Notes: generated by a model from the sequence alone, not told the origin. A stretch of 64,000 bases of DNA from Vibrio sp. JPW-9-11-11 (GCF_013369335.1 NZ_SZQJ01000036.1:679996-743995); one strand, 5' to 3'; positions 54,588-64,000 are shown, counted from the stretch's first letter. Made by a program: numbers and translations.

Positions 54588-55079
54588 GGTGTGTGCCGTT
54601 CGCCTTGCAACGTTTTTGTTTACATAATCGACGATTTGAGGTGTAGGTTGTGACCTTGATTCAAATCTACAGGTTTGTTAGTAAACACGTTTCAGACATC
54701 GAACTCACGCGGTTTTTTGTTTGAGGGTCGAAAAATTGGAGTTTCAACACATATTTAGTCATTTGCGTTGCGTTTTAATGCTATTGACACTTTTCAGATA
54801 AGCGATGGCTATTTTTGGCCAAAGTGTATGCCAGCAACGTGCTTCAAGCTTTTGAAGAATTCGCTGAAGTGGTCATCATTCAGGCGGCCTTTGCTCAATG
54901 GCCTTCGGTACTTATTACTCGTCTTGCTTTAGTGACCGAAGCATGTGGACTAAGTAAGCCTGAGTTATATCGAGAATGGTTTATGCAGAGCTCAATTTGA
55001 ACGCCAAAAACCGAGCCTTCTTGGGGGTGACTTGAGACTTTATGGCGTTGTTGTTGGTTGCAATAGTCGATGGGTGAGT
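54588..55079. other. Intergenic region, no convincing gene
   Basis: Roughly 490 bases between two minus-strand genes. It should contain the promoter of the receiver-CheC operon. A plus-strand frame from TTG 54815 to 55000 (61 codons) has a protein-like composition but no ribosome site and no family match. No U-tract hairpin was seen. Confidence 0.45.
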
Positions 55080-55820
55080 TTATTTCACGCCACTCATAAT
55101 CTCGTCGTATCGCCCTGAAGAGACAAGTTTTGCAAAACCGATATTAAACTGGTCGACATAATACTGTTGATGTGGGCAATTGTTAGAGATTAAAACGCTC
55201 CATTTCTGCACGTCAATGGGCTTGCTCGCATGTGTAATTTGAGCCGCTTGGTCAGCAGACAGCTCTGTATTGATCAGTGAATATCCGACATTTTCTGTGG
55301 CGACAACTAAGTCGATGCGTTTCGCCAGCAGCTTTTTGAAGTTATTGCCTTCATCGGGAATTCGCCTGACTTGAATTAAGCCACTATTTTCAGCATCTTG
55401 AAAGTCTTGTGAATATTCATAACCAATCGTCCCGCCGATTTCGTACTGACTTAGGTCAGCTACACTATTCCAGCTAAAGGGGGTTTCCTTTAAGTGGAAA
55501 AGGACTCGTCGTTCTTCAAGTACTGGAGACGTATACATAAAGGCCGCCTGGCGTTTGGCGTTTTCGGACCAGATCACTGTGCCATCGTATTCCCCTTCTT
55601 CGGCTAGGATGTATGAGCGTTGCCATGGGTACCACCCCCAAACCACTTCTATTCCTTGTAATTTAAAAGCTTCGACAATGACTTGCGACGATGGTCCTCC
55701 ATTTGGCAAAGATTTAGATAAGTAAGGAGGCCACTCACCGTTGGTTAATTTAATGGTTGTGGGATTGCCCCAAACTTGTATTGAGAGAAAACAAAGGGCT
55801 ATAACGATAAATCGATGCAT
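55080..55820 (-). CDS. Periplasmic solute-binding protein (SBP_bac_3-like)
   Basis: A 246-residue protein with a signal peptide (about 1-18, ending QVWG) and an amino-acid-binding-protein fold: LTNGEWPPYLSKSL, GVEVVWGWYPWQRSYILA-type lobe, and VRRIPDEGNNFKKLLAKRIDLVVA. No ABC permease or ATPase gene lies beside it, so it is an orphan binder as often seen in Vibrio, perhaps delivering a ligand signal to a sensor. The same fold is the sensor of the GGDEF protein at 40243-41607. The ligand is unknown. Confidence 0.83.
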   Translation of the reverse strand: MHRFIVIALCFLSIQVWGNPTTIKLTNGEWPPYLSKSLPNGGPSSQVIVEAFKLQGIEVVWGWYPWQRSYILAEEGEYDGTVIWSENAKRQAAFMYTSPVLEERRVLFHLKETPFSWNSVADLSQYEIGGTIGYEYSQDFQDAENSGLIQVRRIPDEGNNFKKLLAKRIDLVVATENVGYSLINTELSADQAAQITHASKPIDVQKWSVLISNNCPHQQYYVDQFNIGFAKLVSSGRYDEIMSGVK

Positions 55821-55911
55821 CCCATTCTCCTTGCACGGTTGGCTGTGACCTGTTTGTAACTTTAATTGTAGTTTGTCTACGAGTATTTTTGCCCATCACT
55901 ATTGGGGTTTG

Positions 55912-55933
55912 TTAACCCTTACTTAACCCTTAA
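55912..55933. promoter_or_regulatory. 11-bp direct repeat upstream of the RND operon
   Basis: TTAACCCTTAC (55912-55922) is followed at once by TTAACCCTTAA (55923-55933), ten of eleven positions the same. Tandem repeats with an 11-base period are the usual binding pattern of OmpR-family dimers. It lies 40 bases before the operon start, just upstream of a TATAGC (-10-like, 55942-55947), and may be the target of the regulator encoded at 61833-62525. Confidence 0.5.
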
Positions 55934-55972
55934 CAAATTAGTATAGCGCTAATTTATTGGAAGTAAGTGGGA

Positions 55973-57376
55973 ATGATGTACCGATATACAGCGATAGCAA
56001 CGTTGATAATATGCCTTAGTGGCTGTCTATCGAACAACGACGTCGACTTTGTTGCGAAGGCCGAACAATACCAAACCGAGTCTATATCCCAGTTGGTCGA
56101 GCAGTATCAGCTATCCACCACCGGCCAAGAGGTTCAAAAAAACAGTTACTTAACGGATTTGGTCAGCCATCCTCAGCTCGAACGATATTTATCTTTAGCA
56201 TTAGCCAACAACCCAGATTTGCGGCAAACCCTCGTGGCATTGCAAATCGCTTACGCTCAGTCTGACGTTAGCTTTTCTGAGCAATTGCCCCACGTTGATA
56301 CTGAGTTTTTAGCACAATACCAACAAAACAGTGATGACACGTACAAATCAAACCTCAACGTTAGTTGGGAGTTAGATCTGTGGCGACGGTTGGGAGATAA
56401 AGCCGCAGCTTCGGACAAACAGCTAATGGCAACGGCAGCCAATTTTGAGAGTGCGACCAATCTTTTAGCGGCCAATGTTATGCGTGGGTGGCTCGAAATC
56501 AGTGTTAACCAGCAGCTATTTGATATTGAGCGGAGACGTCTCGCTATTCTGGAAAATAATGAACTGCTCGTACTGCAGCGGTATCAGCAAGGGTTAGGCA
56601 CGTTAGAAGAGCTTGATAACGCAAAATCGACCACCTTGTCGATTCGAGCTCGAGTCGCTCAGTACCGCCAACAGATGAACCAAAGCCGGAGAGCACTTAT
56701 TTTGCTTACTGGCGAGTGGAGCCCAAATGAGTTCATGCAGCTTGATGTCAGCCACTTCCCACAAGTGCTGAATCCTTTGGAAACTATCGGTGTACAGAAT
56801 TTATCCGGTCGACCTGATTTGAAGGAAGCGTTCCTGAGCATTGAAGAAAAAAGTTTGACTGCAGAGGCCGCGTATAAAGCGATGTTGCCCTCTTTTGTTC
56901 TTTCTACCACGTTACAAGACATGGCTACCACACCAAGTGAAGCGTTATTTACCAACCCAGTTTGGAGCTTACTTGGCTCGATGACGGCGCCGCTTTTCCA
57001 AGGTGGCAAATTAAAAGCACAAGAAGAGATCGCTAGGTTAAACACTGAGCGTAGTTATTGGGCTTATCAACAGGTGTTACTTAACGCTGTCTATGAAGTA
57101 GAGACCGCTATCGAACAAGAGAGCGCATTAGCAGAGCAACAGGCGTATCTGCATGGTGCTTTGATTAGCGCGACACGCAGTATCGATAGTTATCAACAAA
57201 AATACCGTCAAGGGCTGGTGGACATTCTTGATTTATTGACAGTTCAGCGACAAGCCTACGATATCGAATCGGATCTGGCCAAGACAACCTATCAACGTTT
57301 ACTGAATCGGATTGATTTGGCTTTAGCGCTTGGCTTAGGTGTAGAAAGAAAGAGTATTAAGAGAGTCAAATCATGA
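55973..57376 (+). CDS. RND efflux outer-membrane lipoprotein (TolC/NodT family)
   Basis: A 467-residue outer-membrane channel of a tripartite pump. The signal peptide ends in the lipobox LSGC (C18), so the protein is lipid-anchored. The two OEP repeats follow, with long helices such as ALANNPDLRQTL and LDLLTVQRQAYDIESDLA. The start is one of two adjacent ATGs (55973, 55976); a GTG two codons earlier is less likely. The stop overlaps the fusion protein start by four bases (ATGA). It is the first gene of a five-gene efflux operon. Confidence 0.88.
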   Translation: MMYRYTAIATLIICLSGCLSNNDVDFVAKAEQYQTESISQLVEQYQLSTTGQEVQKNSYLTDLVSHPQLERYLSLALANNPDLRQTLVALQIAYAQSDVSFSEQLPHVDTEFLAQYQQNSDDTYKSNLNVSWELDLWRRLGDKAAASDKQLMATAANFESATNLLAANVMRGWLEISVNQQLFDIERRRLAILENNELLVLQRYQQGLGTLEELDNAKSTTLSIRARVAQYRQQMNQSRRALILLTGEWSPNEFMQLDVSHFPQVLNPLETIGVQNLSGRPDLKEAFLSIEEKSLTAEAAYKAMLPSFVLSTTLQDMATTPSEALFTNPVWSLLGSMTAPLFQGGKLKAQEEIARLNTERSYWAYQQVLLNAVYEVETAIEQESALAEQQAYLHGALISATRSIDSYQQKYRQGLVDILDLLTVQRQAYDIESDLAKTTYQRLLNRIDLALALGLGVERKSIKRVKS

Positions 57377-58626
57377 CTAATATCTTCAACAAAAAAATCC
57401 TCATCGTTGCCGTTACCTTTGTGTCCGCTGGCTTAATTTTGGCGGCTTTGGGATATAACTCGACTCAGATTGCTCTAGCTAGCGCTATAAATGACCATAA
57501 AGCGGATGAGCCTGACCACTTGAGTGAGCCAGCAAATTATCCTCAAGTTGAAGTCAAGCATGTTGCCGCTGACCGATATCAGGCACAAGTGACGGGGTAT
57601 GGCGAAACGCGCTCACGCTTTCAACTTAACTATTCATCGCAGGTAAGCGGACGAGTGGAATCAATTTCGACTGAGTTTGAGGAGGGCAAGACGCTTAAAA
57701 AAGGCGAGCTGCTTTTGAGACTTAACTCTATCGCTTATGAGCAAGCGGTCGCATCTGCAAAATACGATTTAGAGCAAGCGCAGCAAGAATTATTAGAAGA
57801 GCTTCGTCAAAGTGCCCAAGCTCGTTCAGAGTGGGAGCGCTCTGGATTGGAGGGGCAGCCTGATTCGCCATTAGTACTCAGAGAGCCACAGGTCGCGAGC
57901 GCGAAAGCTAAGTTGGAGAAAGCGCGAAAATCCTTAGCAAAAGCGAAAGACGACCTTGAAAAAACGGAAATTCGCGCACCGTTTGATTGCGTGGTTATTC
58001 GCCGAGAAGTACAGCCAGGTAGCTATATAAATTCAGGGGATCAAGTGGCGACGTTATACAGTACTGATCGTGTGGAAATTGAAATCCCGCTCTCTGAGCA
58101 ACAGTGGCTAAATTTACCCCGTCTATCGAGTGCAAATAGTTGGCACGCTGAAGTAACGGATATGACGGGCAGTCACCAATGGCGCGCTTCAGTCGAGAGA
58201 GGCTATCAGTACGTGGAACAAAAGACACGCCAACGGTCGCTCGTACTTGTTATTGATGCTCCTTTGCAACAAGACTTTCCCCTGTTTCCCGGGACATTTG
58301 TTCGGGCGACGATACAAGGTGCCGAAGTGGACGATCTCTGGCAACTTCCTGCATCTGCGCTCTCTCAGCAAGGGGAAGTATGGCTGGTAGACGAACAGGG
58401 ATTATTGAAAAAGGCGGCGGCGGATAAGGTTTTTGAATACCGAGAGCACATCTATATAAAGCCTCTAGAAAACCACGAGCAAGCTCAAGTGGTTAAGCGC
58501 CCATTAAATAGCTTTAAAGTGGGAATGAAAGTGACTCCTTATGGCGAAGTGAGTTCGCCATCAATAGCAACCAATAAGGTTAAACACACACTAAACAAGA
58601 GCGAGCGTGAAGGTGTCAGATTATAA
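57373..58626 (+). CDS. RND efflux periplasmic adaptor (membrane fusion protein)
   Basis: A 417-residue HlyD/AcrA-type adaptor with one N-terminal membrane anchor (about 9-29). The lipoyl/barrel-sandwich halves are split by a coiled coil (about 115-190, ASAKYDLEQAQQELLEEL), then a beta-barrel domain. IRAPFDCVVIRREVQPGSYINSGDQVATLY is typical. It links the inner-membrane pump to the outer-membrane channel. Its end overlaps the pump gene by 20 bases. Confidence 0.9.
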   Translation: MTNIFNKKILIVAVTFVSAGLILAALGYNSTQIALASAINDHKADEPDHLSEPANYPQVEVKHVAADRYQAQVTGYGETRSRFQLNYSSQVSGRVESISTEFEEGKTLKKGELLLRLNSIAYEQAVASAKYDLEQAQQELLEELRQSAQARSEWERSGLEGQPDSPLVLREPQVASAKAKLEKARKSLAKAKDDLEKTEIRAPFDCVVIRREVQPGSYINSGDQVATLYSTDRVEIEIPLSEQQWLNLPRLSSANSWHAEVTDMTGSHQWRASVERGYQYVEQKTRQRSLVLVIDAPLQQDFPLFPGTFVRATIQGAEVDDLWQLPASALSQQGEVWLVDEQGLLKKAAADKVFEYREHIYIKPLENHEQAQVVKRPLNSFKVGMKVTPYGEVSSPSIATNKVKHTLNKSEREGVRL

Positions 58627-61600
58627 ACGCGACCACGGAGTCATTGCATGGTTTACCCGCAACTCAGTGGCAGCTAACTTATTGATGTTTTGTGTCATTA
58701 TCATTGGCCTGTTTTCATTTAACGATTTGCGCAAGGAAGCTTTTCCAAGTCAGGTACCTGATAGCATTACGGTGTCTGTCAATTATGAAAGTGGCGACCC
58801 GATTCAAGCTGAAGAGGGGATCGCGATAAAAATTGAAGAAGCGTTGGAAACGGTTGCGGGCATTAAACGCATTACGTCTGTGTCCGACTCTCAAGGAAGT
58901 GTTATCACCATCGAGAAGCAAACGAGTTATGAGCTGGATGTGCTGTTAAATGATGTGAAAACGGAGATAGACGCCATCAATAATTGGCCACTCAATGCAG
59001 ATAATCCTGTGATTGAGAAGCAACGCATTCAAGCGCACGCACTGTGGGTGCAACTTTACGGTGATACAGACCGAGCGACGTTACAAACTCTTGCCGAAGA
59101 CTTAAAGTCGGATTTGTTGAGCCAATCTACCATCAGTGATCTAGAGCTGAAGGCAAAAGTTAATCCTATCATCGCGGTAGAGATAGACGAGACCAAGCTC
59201 CAAGCTTACGGCCTTACGTTGAGCAATGTTGCCGAGGCGATTAATGCCGAGTCATCAACCAGTATTTCGGCAAGTTTGCGCAACGAAGAGAAAGCGGTAC
59301 GGCTCAAAGTCGCTCAGCAGGCATACCAACTTGAAGATTTTAAAACGATTCCAGTGTTGACAACCAACGACGGTGGTCTCATTAGACTAGGTGATATTGC
59401 TTCTATCAGTGATGATTTCGAGGAAGACACTTTCACTTTGTCTCGTTATAACCAACAAAATGCAATGGCCATTGAAATTTTGATGGGCCAGGATAGTGAC
59501 GTCGTCGCTGTGGTCAATTCTGCCAAGCAGGTCGTTGCTCAATGGCAGCAAAGCAACCAACTTCCTCAAGGTGTTTATTTAGAAACCTGGTATGACAAAA
59601 GTACCCTAATTACTGAACGTTTGTCGCTGTTGGCAAAGAATGCGATCACAGGAATAGGATTAGTATTTATCGTCCTAGCACTTTTTCTGAACATTAGAGT
59701 CGCATTTTGGGTCGCAGCGAGTTTGCCATTCGTGTTCTGCGGTAGTCTCTATTTTATGACTGATAGTTATTTAGGGCTGACTATCAATGAAATGACTACG
59801 TTTGGCTTCATTATGGCGCTTGGCATAGTCGTTGATGACGCCGTAGTTGTCGGAGAAAGTATATACACCACTCGCCGAGAGCGAGGTGATTCAGTGAGAA
59901 GTACCATTATCGGCACGCAAAAAGTCGCTGCGCCTACCACCTTTGGGGTCCTTACGACCGTAGCGGCGTTTCTTTCGATAGCGATGATAGAGGGTAAACT
60001 TGGTCAGGTGTACGCACAGTTCGCTTCGGTGGTGACTGTGTGTCTGCTGCTTTCGTTAGTAGAGTCTAAGCTAATACTGCCTGCGCACTTAGCTCATATT
60101 GATACTCGTCGTCGTAACAATGCCAATGTTTGGGCTCAAATCCAATATAGGGCTGACCGAAGCCTCGAGTGGTTCAATCAACACGTTTACACTCGCCTCA
60201 TCAAACAAGCGCTTCATTTTCGCTACGCGGTCGTACTTGCATTTATAGCGCTGTTTGTACTGGTCATGGGAATGCCGATGACCAATGCTGTCCGGTTTGC
60301 CTTTTTTCCAGCTATCGCTGGCGATACCGTCACAGCGGATATAAGAATGCACAATGATGCGAGTTTCGGTCAAACACACGCGAACCTGTTGATGCTAGAG
60401 CAAAGCGCACTCGAAGTTGACAAGGAACTTCGTAATCAGTTTGGCGGTGCCAAGTCGGCGATTTCAAGCTTACAAGTCCTAGCGAATGAAGACAAATCAG
60501 GAACCATTACTATTGAGCTTAGCCCTTCTGCCCACTTTAGTACCGAAGACTTTGCCGCTCACTGGTTAGCGACCTCTAAACAAATAGAGGGCGTAAAAAA
60601 ACTAAAAATACTGTCCAAAATGGAAGTGGTTGACGCATTTAAGGTCGAACTCACATCGAACGACGAAGCGGCGTTGACACAAGTGGCCAATCAGCTTAAA
60701 GCAGAGCTTCAGAGTATTGAAGGTGTGAGTGGTATCGATGACAATCTTGACGTAGGAGAGCCACAATACCGATTTGAACTCAATGAACAGGGACGGGCAC
60801 TCGGTTTTGATGCGGCCAGCTTGGCCCAGCAAGTCCTCCTGGCTTTCGGCGGGGATATCGTTCAGCGTTTCCAGCGCGGTGGTGACGAAGTGAAAGTTCG
60901 GGTCCGTTACCCAGATTATGCTCGTCAGACATTGGCAGACGTACAAGCGTTAAGAGTAAGAACTGCTGACGGTATCGTCGTCCCTTTAACCAGTGTCGCG
61001 CATGTGTACTCTGATTATCAGAAATCTGAAATTACTCGAATTAATCATCAACGTGCTGCTTACATTAGCGCCAGTGTCGACCATAAGATTATCGCTTCCA
61101 ATGAGTTGGTATCTGGCCTGCAAAGGAATGTTGTGCCCTCTTTGCAAGCGGCTTACCCAAGTGTAGACATCCGTTTTACCGGTGAAGCTGAACAACAAAA
61201 GGAATCGACCGATTCTATGCAAACAACGTTTGTGTTAGCGATGTTTGCCATTTTTGCTCTGTTAGCGATACCGCTTAAGTCCTATGTTCAACCTCTGCTT
61301 ATTATGGTTGCGATCCCTTTTGGTATGGTTGGTGCGATTTTAGGCCACTGGTTCAACGATCTCACTCTGAGCCTTTTGTCGCTCAACGGTATTTTAGCGC
61401 TGAGTGGTGTGGTGGTTAACGACAGTTTACTTTTGGTATCACGCTTTAATGAACTCGTGAAAGATAAGTCGCTGTCGAATCAACAGGCCATTGAACTCGC
61501 TTGTACAAGTCGCCTGCGCGCGGTGCTTCTAACCTCTATAACAACGTTCGCAGGATTGGCCCCTCTTCTCAGCGAAACCTCGATGCAGGCCCAGTTCCTG

Positions 61601-61774
61601 ATACCTGCTGCTGCGGCATTGGGCTATGGCATTCTATTTGCGACGTTGATTACTTTAGTGTTGACCCCTTCGCTGCTGATGATTCAAAGCGATGTGGTGA
61701 GCTTGAAACTTAGGATGAAGCGACGTTTGTTTCCAGTAAAAAGTGCAGACGGTTGTATGGAATATAATGGTTAG
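58607..61774 (+). CDS. RND efflux pump, inner-membrane permease
   Basis: A 1055-residue proton-driven RND permease of the AcrB superfamily. Twelve transmembrane segments are arranged as 1+5 and 1+5 around two large periplasmic loops. The proton-relay segment GIVVDDAVVVGE (two Asp in helix 4) is intact. The N-terminus (TRNSVAANLLM) and NGILALSGVVVNDSLLLV in the second half are typical of the cluster common in marine bacteria. The start GTG lies in the 3' end of the adaptor gene. Substrates could be drugs, bile-type detergents, lipids or quorum molecules; nothing in the sequence decides this. Confidence 0.9.
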   Translation: MKVSDYKRDHGVIAWFTRNSVAANLLMFCVIIIGLFSFNDLRKEAFPSQVPDSITVSVNYESGDPIQAEEGIAIKIEEALETVAGIKRITSVSDSQGSVITIEKQTSYELDVLLNDVKTEIDAINNWPLNADNPVIEKQRIQAHALWVQLYGDTDRATLQTLAEDLKSDLLSQSTISDLELKAKVNPIIAVEIDETKLQAYGLTLSNVAEAINAESSTSISASLRNEEKAVRLKVAQQAYQLEDFKTIPVLTTNDGGLIRLGDIASISDDFEEDTFTLSRYNQQNAMAIEILMGQDSDVVAVVNSAKQVVAQWQQSNQLPQGVYLETWYDKSTLITERLSLLAKNAITGIGLVFIVLALFLNIRVAFWVAASLPFVFCGSLYFMTDSYLGLTINEMTTFGFIMALGIVVDDAVVVGESIYTTRRERGDSVRSTIIGTQKVAAPTTFGVLTTVAAFLSIAMIEGKLGQVYAQFASVVTVCLLLSLVESKLILPAHLAHIDTRRRNNANVWAQIQYRADRSLEWFNQHVYTRLIKQALHFRYAVVLAFIALFVLVMGMPMTNAVRFAFFPAIAGDTVTADIRMHNDASFGQTHANLLMLEQSALEVDKELRNQFGGAKSAISSLQVLANEDKSGTITIELSPSAHFSTEDFAAHWLATSKQIEGVKKLKILSKMEVVDAFKVELTSNDEAALTQVANQLKAELQSIEGVSGIDDNLDVGEPQYRFELNEQGRALGFDAASLAQQVLLAFGGDIVQRFQRGGDEVKVRVRYPDYARQTLADVQALRVRTADGIVVPLTSVAHVYSDYQKSEITRINHQRAAYISASVDHKIIASNELVSGLQRNVVPSLQAAYPSVDIRFTGEAEQQKESTDSMQTTFVLAMFAIFALLAIPLKSYVQPLLIMVAIPFGMVGAILGHWFNDLTLSLLSLNGILALSGVVVNDSLLLVSRFNELVKDKSLSNQQAIELACTSRLRAVLLTSITTFAGLAPLLSETSMQAQFLIPAAAALGYGILFATLITLVLTPSLLMIQSDVVSLKLRMKRRLFPVKSADGCMEYNG

Positions 61775-61832
61775 ATGGCATCAAGCGTTCGATTTGCAAC
61801 TAGGCCGAAGAATACCAGTGGAGAAAAACTTT

Positions 61833-62525
61833 ATGTCTGAAAATTTGCAACTACTGCTAGTCGAAGACGATATTGACCTCGCGCGTTCAATTATTGATTA
61901 CCTTGAAATGGAAGGCATCCAATGTGACTTCGCGGCGAATGGTGTTTCAGGATTGAGGCAAGTTGAAAGCAGCTTTTTCGATGTCATTATTCTAGACATT
62001 AACCTTCCTAAAATGAGTGGTTTAGAGGTATGTGAGCGGATTCGCGCCCAAGGCATCGATGTGCCAGTTTTAATGCTAACGGCTCGTGATACCGTAGAAG
62101 ATAAGCTCACCGGGTTTTCCAAGGGAACGGATGATTACCTCGTTAAGCCATTTGCGATGCAAGAGCTAATCGTTAGAGTACAGGCGCTTTCTAGACGCAG
62201 AAGTGGACAAATCACCAAGTTAACCGTTGCAGACCTTGAACTTAATATTGATAAAAAACTTGTTAAGCGTGGGGGCCAAACGATTAAAGTCTCACCGATC
62301 GGTTACAAATTGCTTGAATGCCTATTGAGGTCCAGTCCGAAACCGGTATCTCGTCAAAGGTTAATGCACTGCGTTTGGGGGGATGACCAGCCCGATACTA
62401 ATAGTTTAAAAGTCCATCTATTTAACCTTCGAAAAGCCATTGATGGTAACGCTGAAACCAAGCTCATTCATACCGTTCCTAGGTATGGCTTTGCGCTAAA
62501 GCTTGGAGAGCCGAATGAAAATTAG
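61833..62525 (+). CDS. OmpR-family response regulator of the RND operon
   Basis: A 230-residue DNA-binding response regulator from MSENLQLLLVEDD (GGAG nine bases upstream). The receiver has E-D-D near 10-12 and phospho-acceptor Asp in VIILDINLP, then T in MLTARD and KPF. The winged-helix output (about 130-225) ends HTVPRYGFAL. The frame extends back to ATG 61743 inside the pump gene, but those 30 residues are not family-like. It lies 58 bases after the pump stop and overlaps the kinase gene by 11 bases. It probably regulates the pump operon through the direct repeat at 55912-55933. Confidence 0.9.
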   Translation: MSENLQLLLVEDDIDLARSIIDYLEMEGIQCDFAANGVSGLRQVESSFFDVIILDINLPKMSGLEVCERIRAQGIDVPVLMLTARDTVEDKLTGFSKGTDDYLVKPFAMQELIVRVQALSRRRSGQITKLTVADLELNIDKKLVKRGGQTIKVSPIGYKLLECLLRSSPKPVSRQRLMHCVWGDDQPDTNSLKVHLFNLRKAIDGNAETKLIHTVPRYGFALKLGEPNEN

Positions 62526-63777
62526 ACCGAGTATTCAATTATATTTCCTGCTGGCGATGTTGGGTTCAGGGATCGGAAGTGTCAGTGTCATGACTATTAC
62601 CTCGCTTAACCATTTCTCCTCGGGAATGGATCTGGCAATGGCCGAGTTTTTGCGCGCGCAGGCGACGTCTATTCCTCTGGGTGAGCTTCAACAAGCAGTC
62701 GAAATTAATGAGCTGACAATTGCTTCACGCTGGCAAGACCTCCCTCAGTTGGTTCGAGATACTTTAGATGAGAGCCAACTGACACCTAATCAGTTGTTTA
62801 AAGAGAGCCGAGGACTTTCGCTGTTTTCGTCTCCTAGTGTCGATTTCTTCGTGATGAAAGTGAAAACGCAAGATAAAGTTCGCTTCATTACATTACTGGT
62901 CAAGCCTGATGGTCAGGGGAGTGTACAGCCAGAGAGCGAGCTTCCACCGTTTCTATTTCTAGTAGTGGCAGGAGTGTTAACGGTGGCATTTTTTGCTGTG
63001 GTAATGCTTCTTATACACAAAAAAATCACGACTCCGATTGAGGCCTTAGGGGAGTGGGCAAAAGGTTTAGACAACAAGCAGAGTAACGAAGCCATCCCCA
63101 ACTTTCATTACCAGGAATTAAACGCTCTGGCAGAGATCATTCAGTCGAGCTTTCAAGCCGCTCAAGAGAGCCTGCTGCGCGAAGAGCGATTTTTGGCTTA
63201 CGCAAGTCATGAACTACGAACACCAATATCGGTCGTGCGTATTAATTCTGAATTGTTGCGCAAAATGGTCGATAAGGGGGTGGATGTCGAGAAGCAACTT
63301 GATGTGTTATCGCGCTTAGAGCGAGCGAGCTGTGCGATGACGGATCTGACGGAAACTTTGCTATGGCTTAATCGCGATGAAGATAAACCCTTACCCTTAA
63401 AGCGAACTCTATTTGGTGAACTCATTCGCCAGGTTGAGTCAGATCTACAATATTTGCTTCAAGACAAATCGGTACAGGTGGAGATAAAAACCGATAATTG
63501 CGAAATAGCAATACCCGAGGGGCTCTGTCGTATTGTGATGACAAACTTGATTCGCAATGCTTTTCAACACACCGACAATGGTGAGGTGTTGATCGAGCAA
63601 CACCAGTCCCACTTCATCATTTCTAATCACAGCCATGAGAGTCAAAGCGCTTCAGACGAACTGGGATTCGGCTTGGGTTTGGAGCTTACTGAACGGTTGA
63701 TCGCCAAATGCGGCTGGCGCTACTCAATCTCAGGGCGAGCCAATACGTGGCGAGTGGAAGTATGGATTGAACGTTAG
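62515..63777 (+). CDS. Sensor histidine kinase of the RND operon
   Basis: A 420-residue kinase with two transmembrane segments (about 10-30 and 143-165) around a periplasmic loop of about 110 residues, a HAMP-like linker, HisKA with ASHELRTPISVVRINSELL, and a HATPase with NLIRNAFQH and GFGLGLELTERLI. The G1 box is atypical: instead of DxGxG it has SHESQSASDE, as in some short-lid kinases of this group. The ATG at 62515 follows GGAGAG at four bases; an upstream ATG four codons earlier overlaps that site. It should phosphorylate the adjacent OmpR-type regulator. Confidence 0.88.
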   Translation: MKIRPSIQLYFLLAMLGSGIGSVSVMTITSLNHFSSGMDLAMAEFLRAQATSIPLGELQQAVEINELTIASRWQDLPQLVRDTLDESQLTPNQLFKESRGLSLFSSPSVDFFVMKVKTQDKVRFITLLVKPDGQGSVQPESELPPFLFLVVAGVLTVAFFAVVMLLIHKKITTPIEALGEWAKGLDNKQSNEAIPNFHYQELNALAEIIQSSFQAAQESLLREERFLAYASHELRTPISVVRINSELLRKMVDKGVDVEKQLDVLSRLERASCAMTDLTETLLWLNRDEDKPLPLKRTLFGELIRQVESDLQYLLQDKSVQVEIKTDNCEIAIPEGLCRIVMTNLIRNAFQHTDNGEVLIEQHQSHFIISNHSHESQSASDELGFGLGLELTERLIAKCGWRYSISGRANTWRVEVWIER

Positions 63778-63992
63778 CGCACATCAGTTGGTTGTCGCCT
63801 ACCTAAGGAACTGAATTGTAACGAGAGTAGAGCTTCTTCCACGTTATATTCAAGTTTCAAGCACAACAGCAATATCACATCGAGCTCGAGCATTGAATCA
63901 AGTTCGCGGCTCATTTCGCTCTAAAAATGAAGTTGAGCGGTTTCTCTTTCTCCATATTGAACATTTTCATTTACACAAATAAGGGATAGAAA
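63778..63992. other. Intergenic region before the next gene
   Basis: 215 bases with no gene seen. The RND operon has no clear hairpin terminator here. AAGGGAT lies five bases before the ATG at 63993. Confidence 0.5.
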
Positions 63993-64000
63993 ATGAAATT
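63993..64000 (+). CDS. Clipped start of the next gene
   Basis: ATGAAATT at the right edge follows a good ribosome site (AAGGGAT). Only two codons are inside the window, so the product is unknown. Confidence 0.5.

Noticed and set aside
54815..55000. 61-codon plus-strand frame
   Set aside because: TTG start, no ribosome site, no family match; the composition is suggestive but not enough to call a gene.

Overview
The window looks like chromosomal DNA of a marine gammaproteobacterium, most probably a Vibrio. The reasons are a cosR/opuD (MarR regulator/BCCT betaine carrier) pair, a Pgt phosphoglycerate uptake system, a Cti fatty-acid isomerase, ETF and Bkd modules, a DUF3332 lipoprotein, and many c-di-GMP and chemotaxis proteins. 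This assignment rests on family recognition by eye; no database was searched.

Layout. 1-3.5 kb: a clipped gene start, then the ravA-viaA chaperone operon. 3.5-7.1 kb: a Cys-rich DUF1289/CWC protein, an EamA exporter divergent from an Lrp-type regulator, a membrane diguanylate cyclase and cosR. 7.4-11.8 kb: opuD, then a cNMP/CBS/DUF294 protein with a DnaQ-like exonuclease. 11.8-22 kb: formate-THF ligase, pyruvate kinase, and the phosphoglycerate transporter pgtP divergent from its regulators pgtC-pgtB-pgtA. 22-27.6 kb: a conserved small protein, cti, a VRR-NUC nuclease and an OFA-family MFS carrier. 27.8-34.7 kb: ETF-quinone oxidoreductase, etfBA and bkdA1-A2-B for branched-chain amino-acid and acyl-CoA oxidation, with a LiuR-like palindrome between the divergent etf units. 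35-41.6 kb: an Na+/alanine symporter, a DUF3332 lipoprotein, a chemoreceptor and a periplasmic-sensor GGDEF protein.

41.7-50.6 kb is the most unusual part. A tRNA-Gly(UCC) gene is followed at once by a truncated tyrosine-integrase N-terminus, an old island scar, and then by a compact four-gene operon. It encodes a receiver-EAL c-di-GMP phosphodiesterase; a 1594-residue hybrid histidine kinase with a periplasmic Cache-like region, a complete LOV photoreceptor signature (Cys464 and the FMN-contacting Asn/Asn/Gln set), a FixL-like PAS domain keeping the haem-ligand His position, two more PAS domains, kinase core, receivers and HPt; a GAF protein with a decayed GGDEF domain; and a response regulator with an unrecognised N-terminus. 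I read this as a blue-light-, and possibly gas- or redox-, responsive phosphorelay that controls c-di-GMP.

50.6-64 kb: a small unknown gene, an AhpD-like protein with an AraC regulator, a receiver-CheC/PAS-GGDEF pair, a periplasmic amino-acid-binding-like protein, and a five-gene RND efflux operon with its own OmpR/EnvZ-type two-component system. An 11-bp direct repeat lies upstream of that operon. The last eight bases begin another gene. No CRISPR array, rRNA, insertion sequence or phage structural gene was seen.
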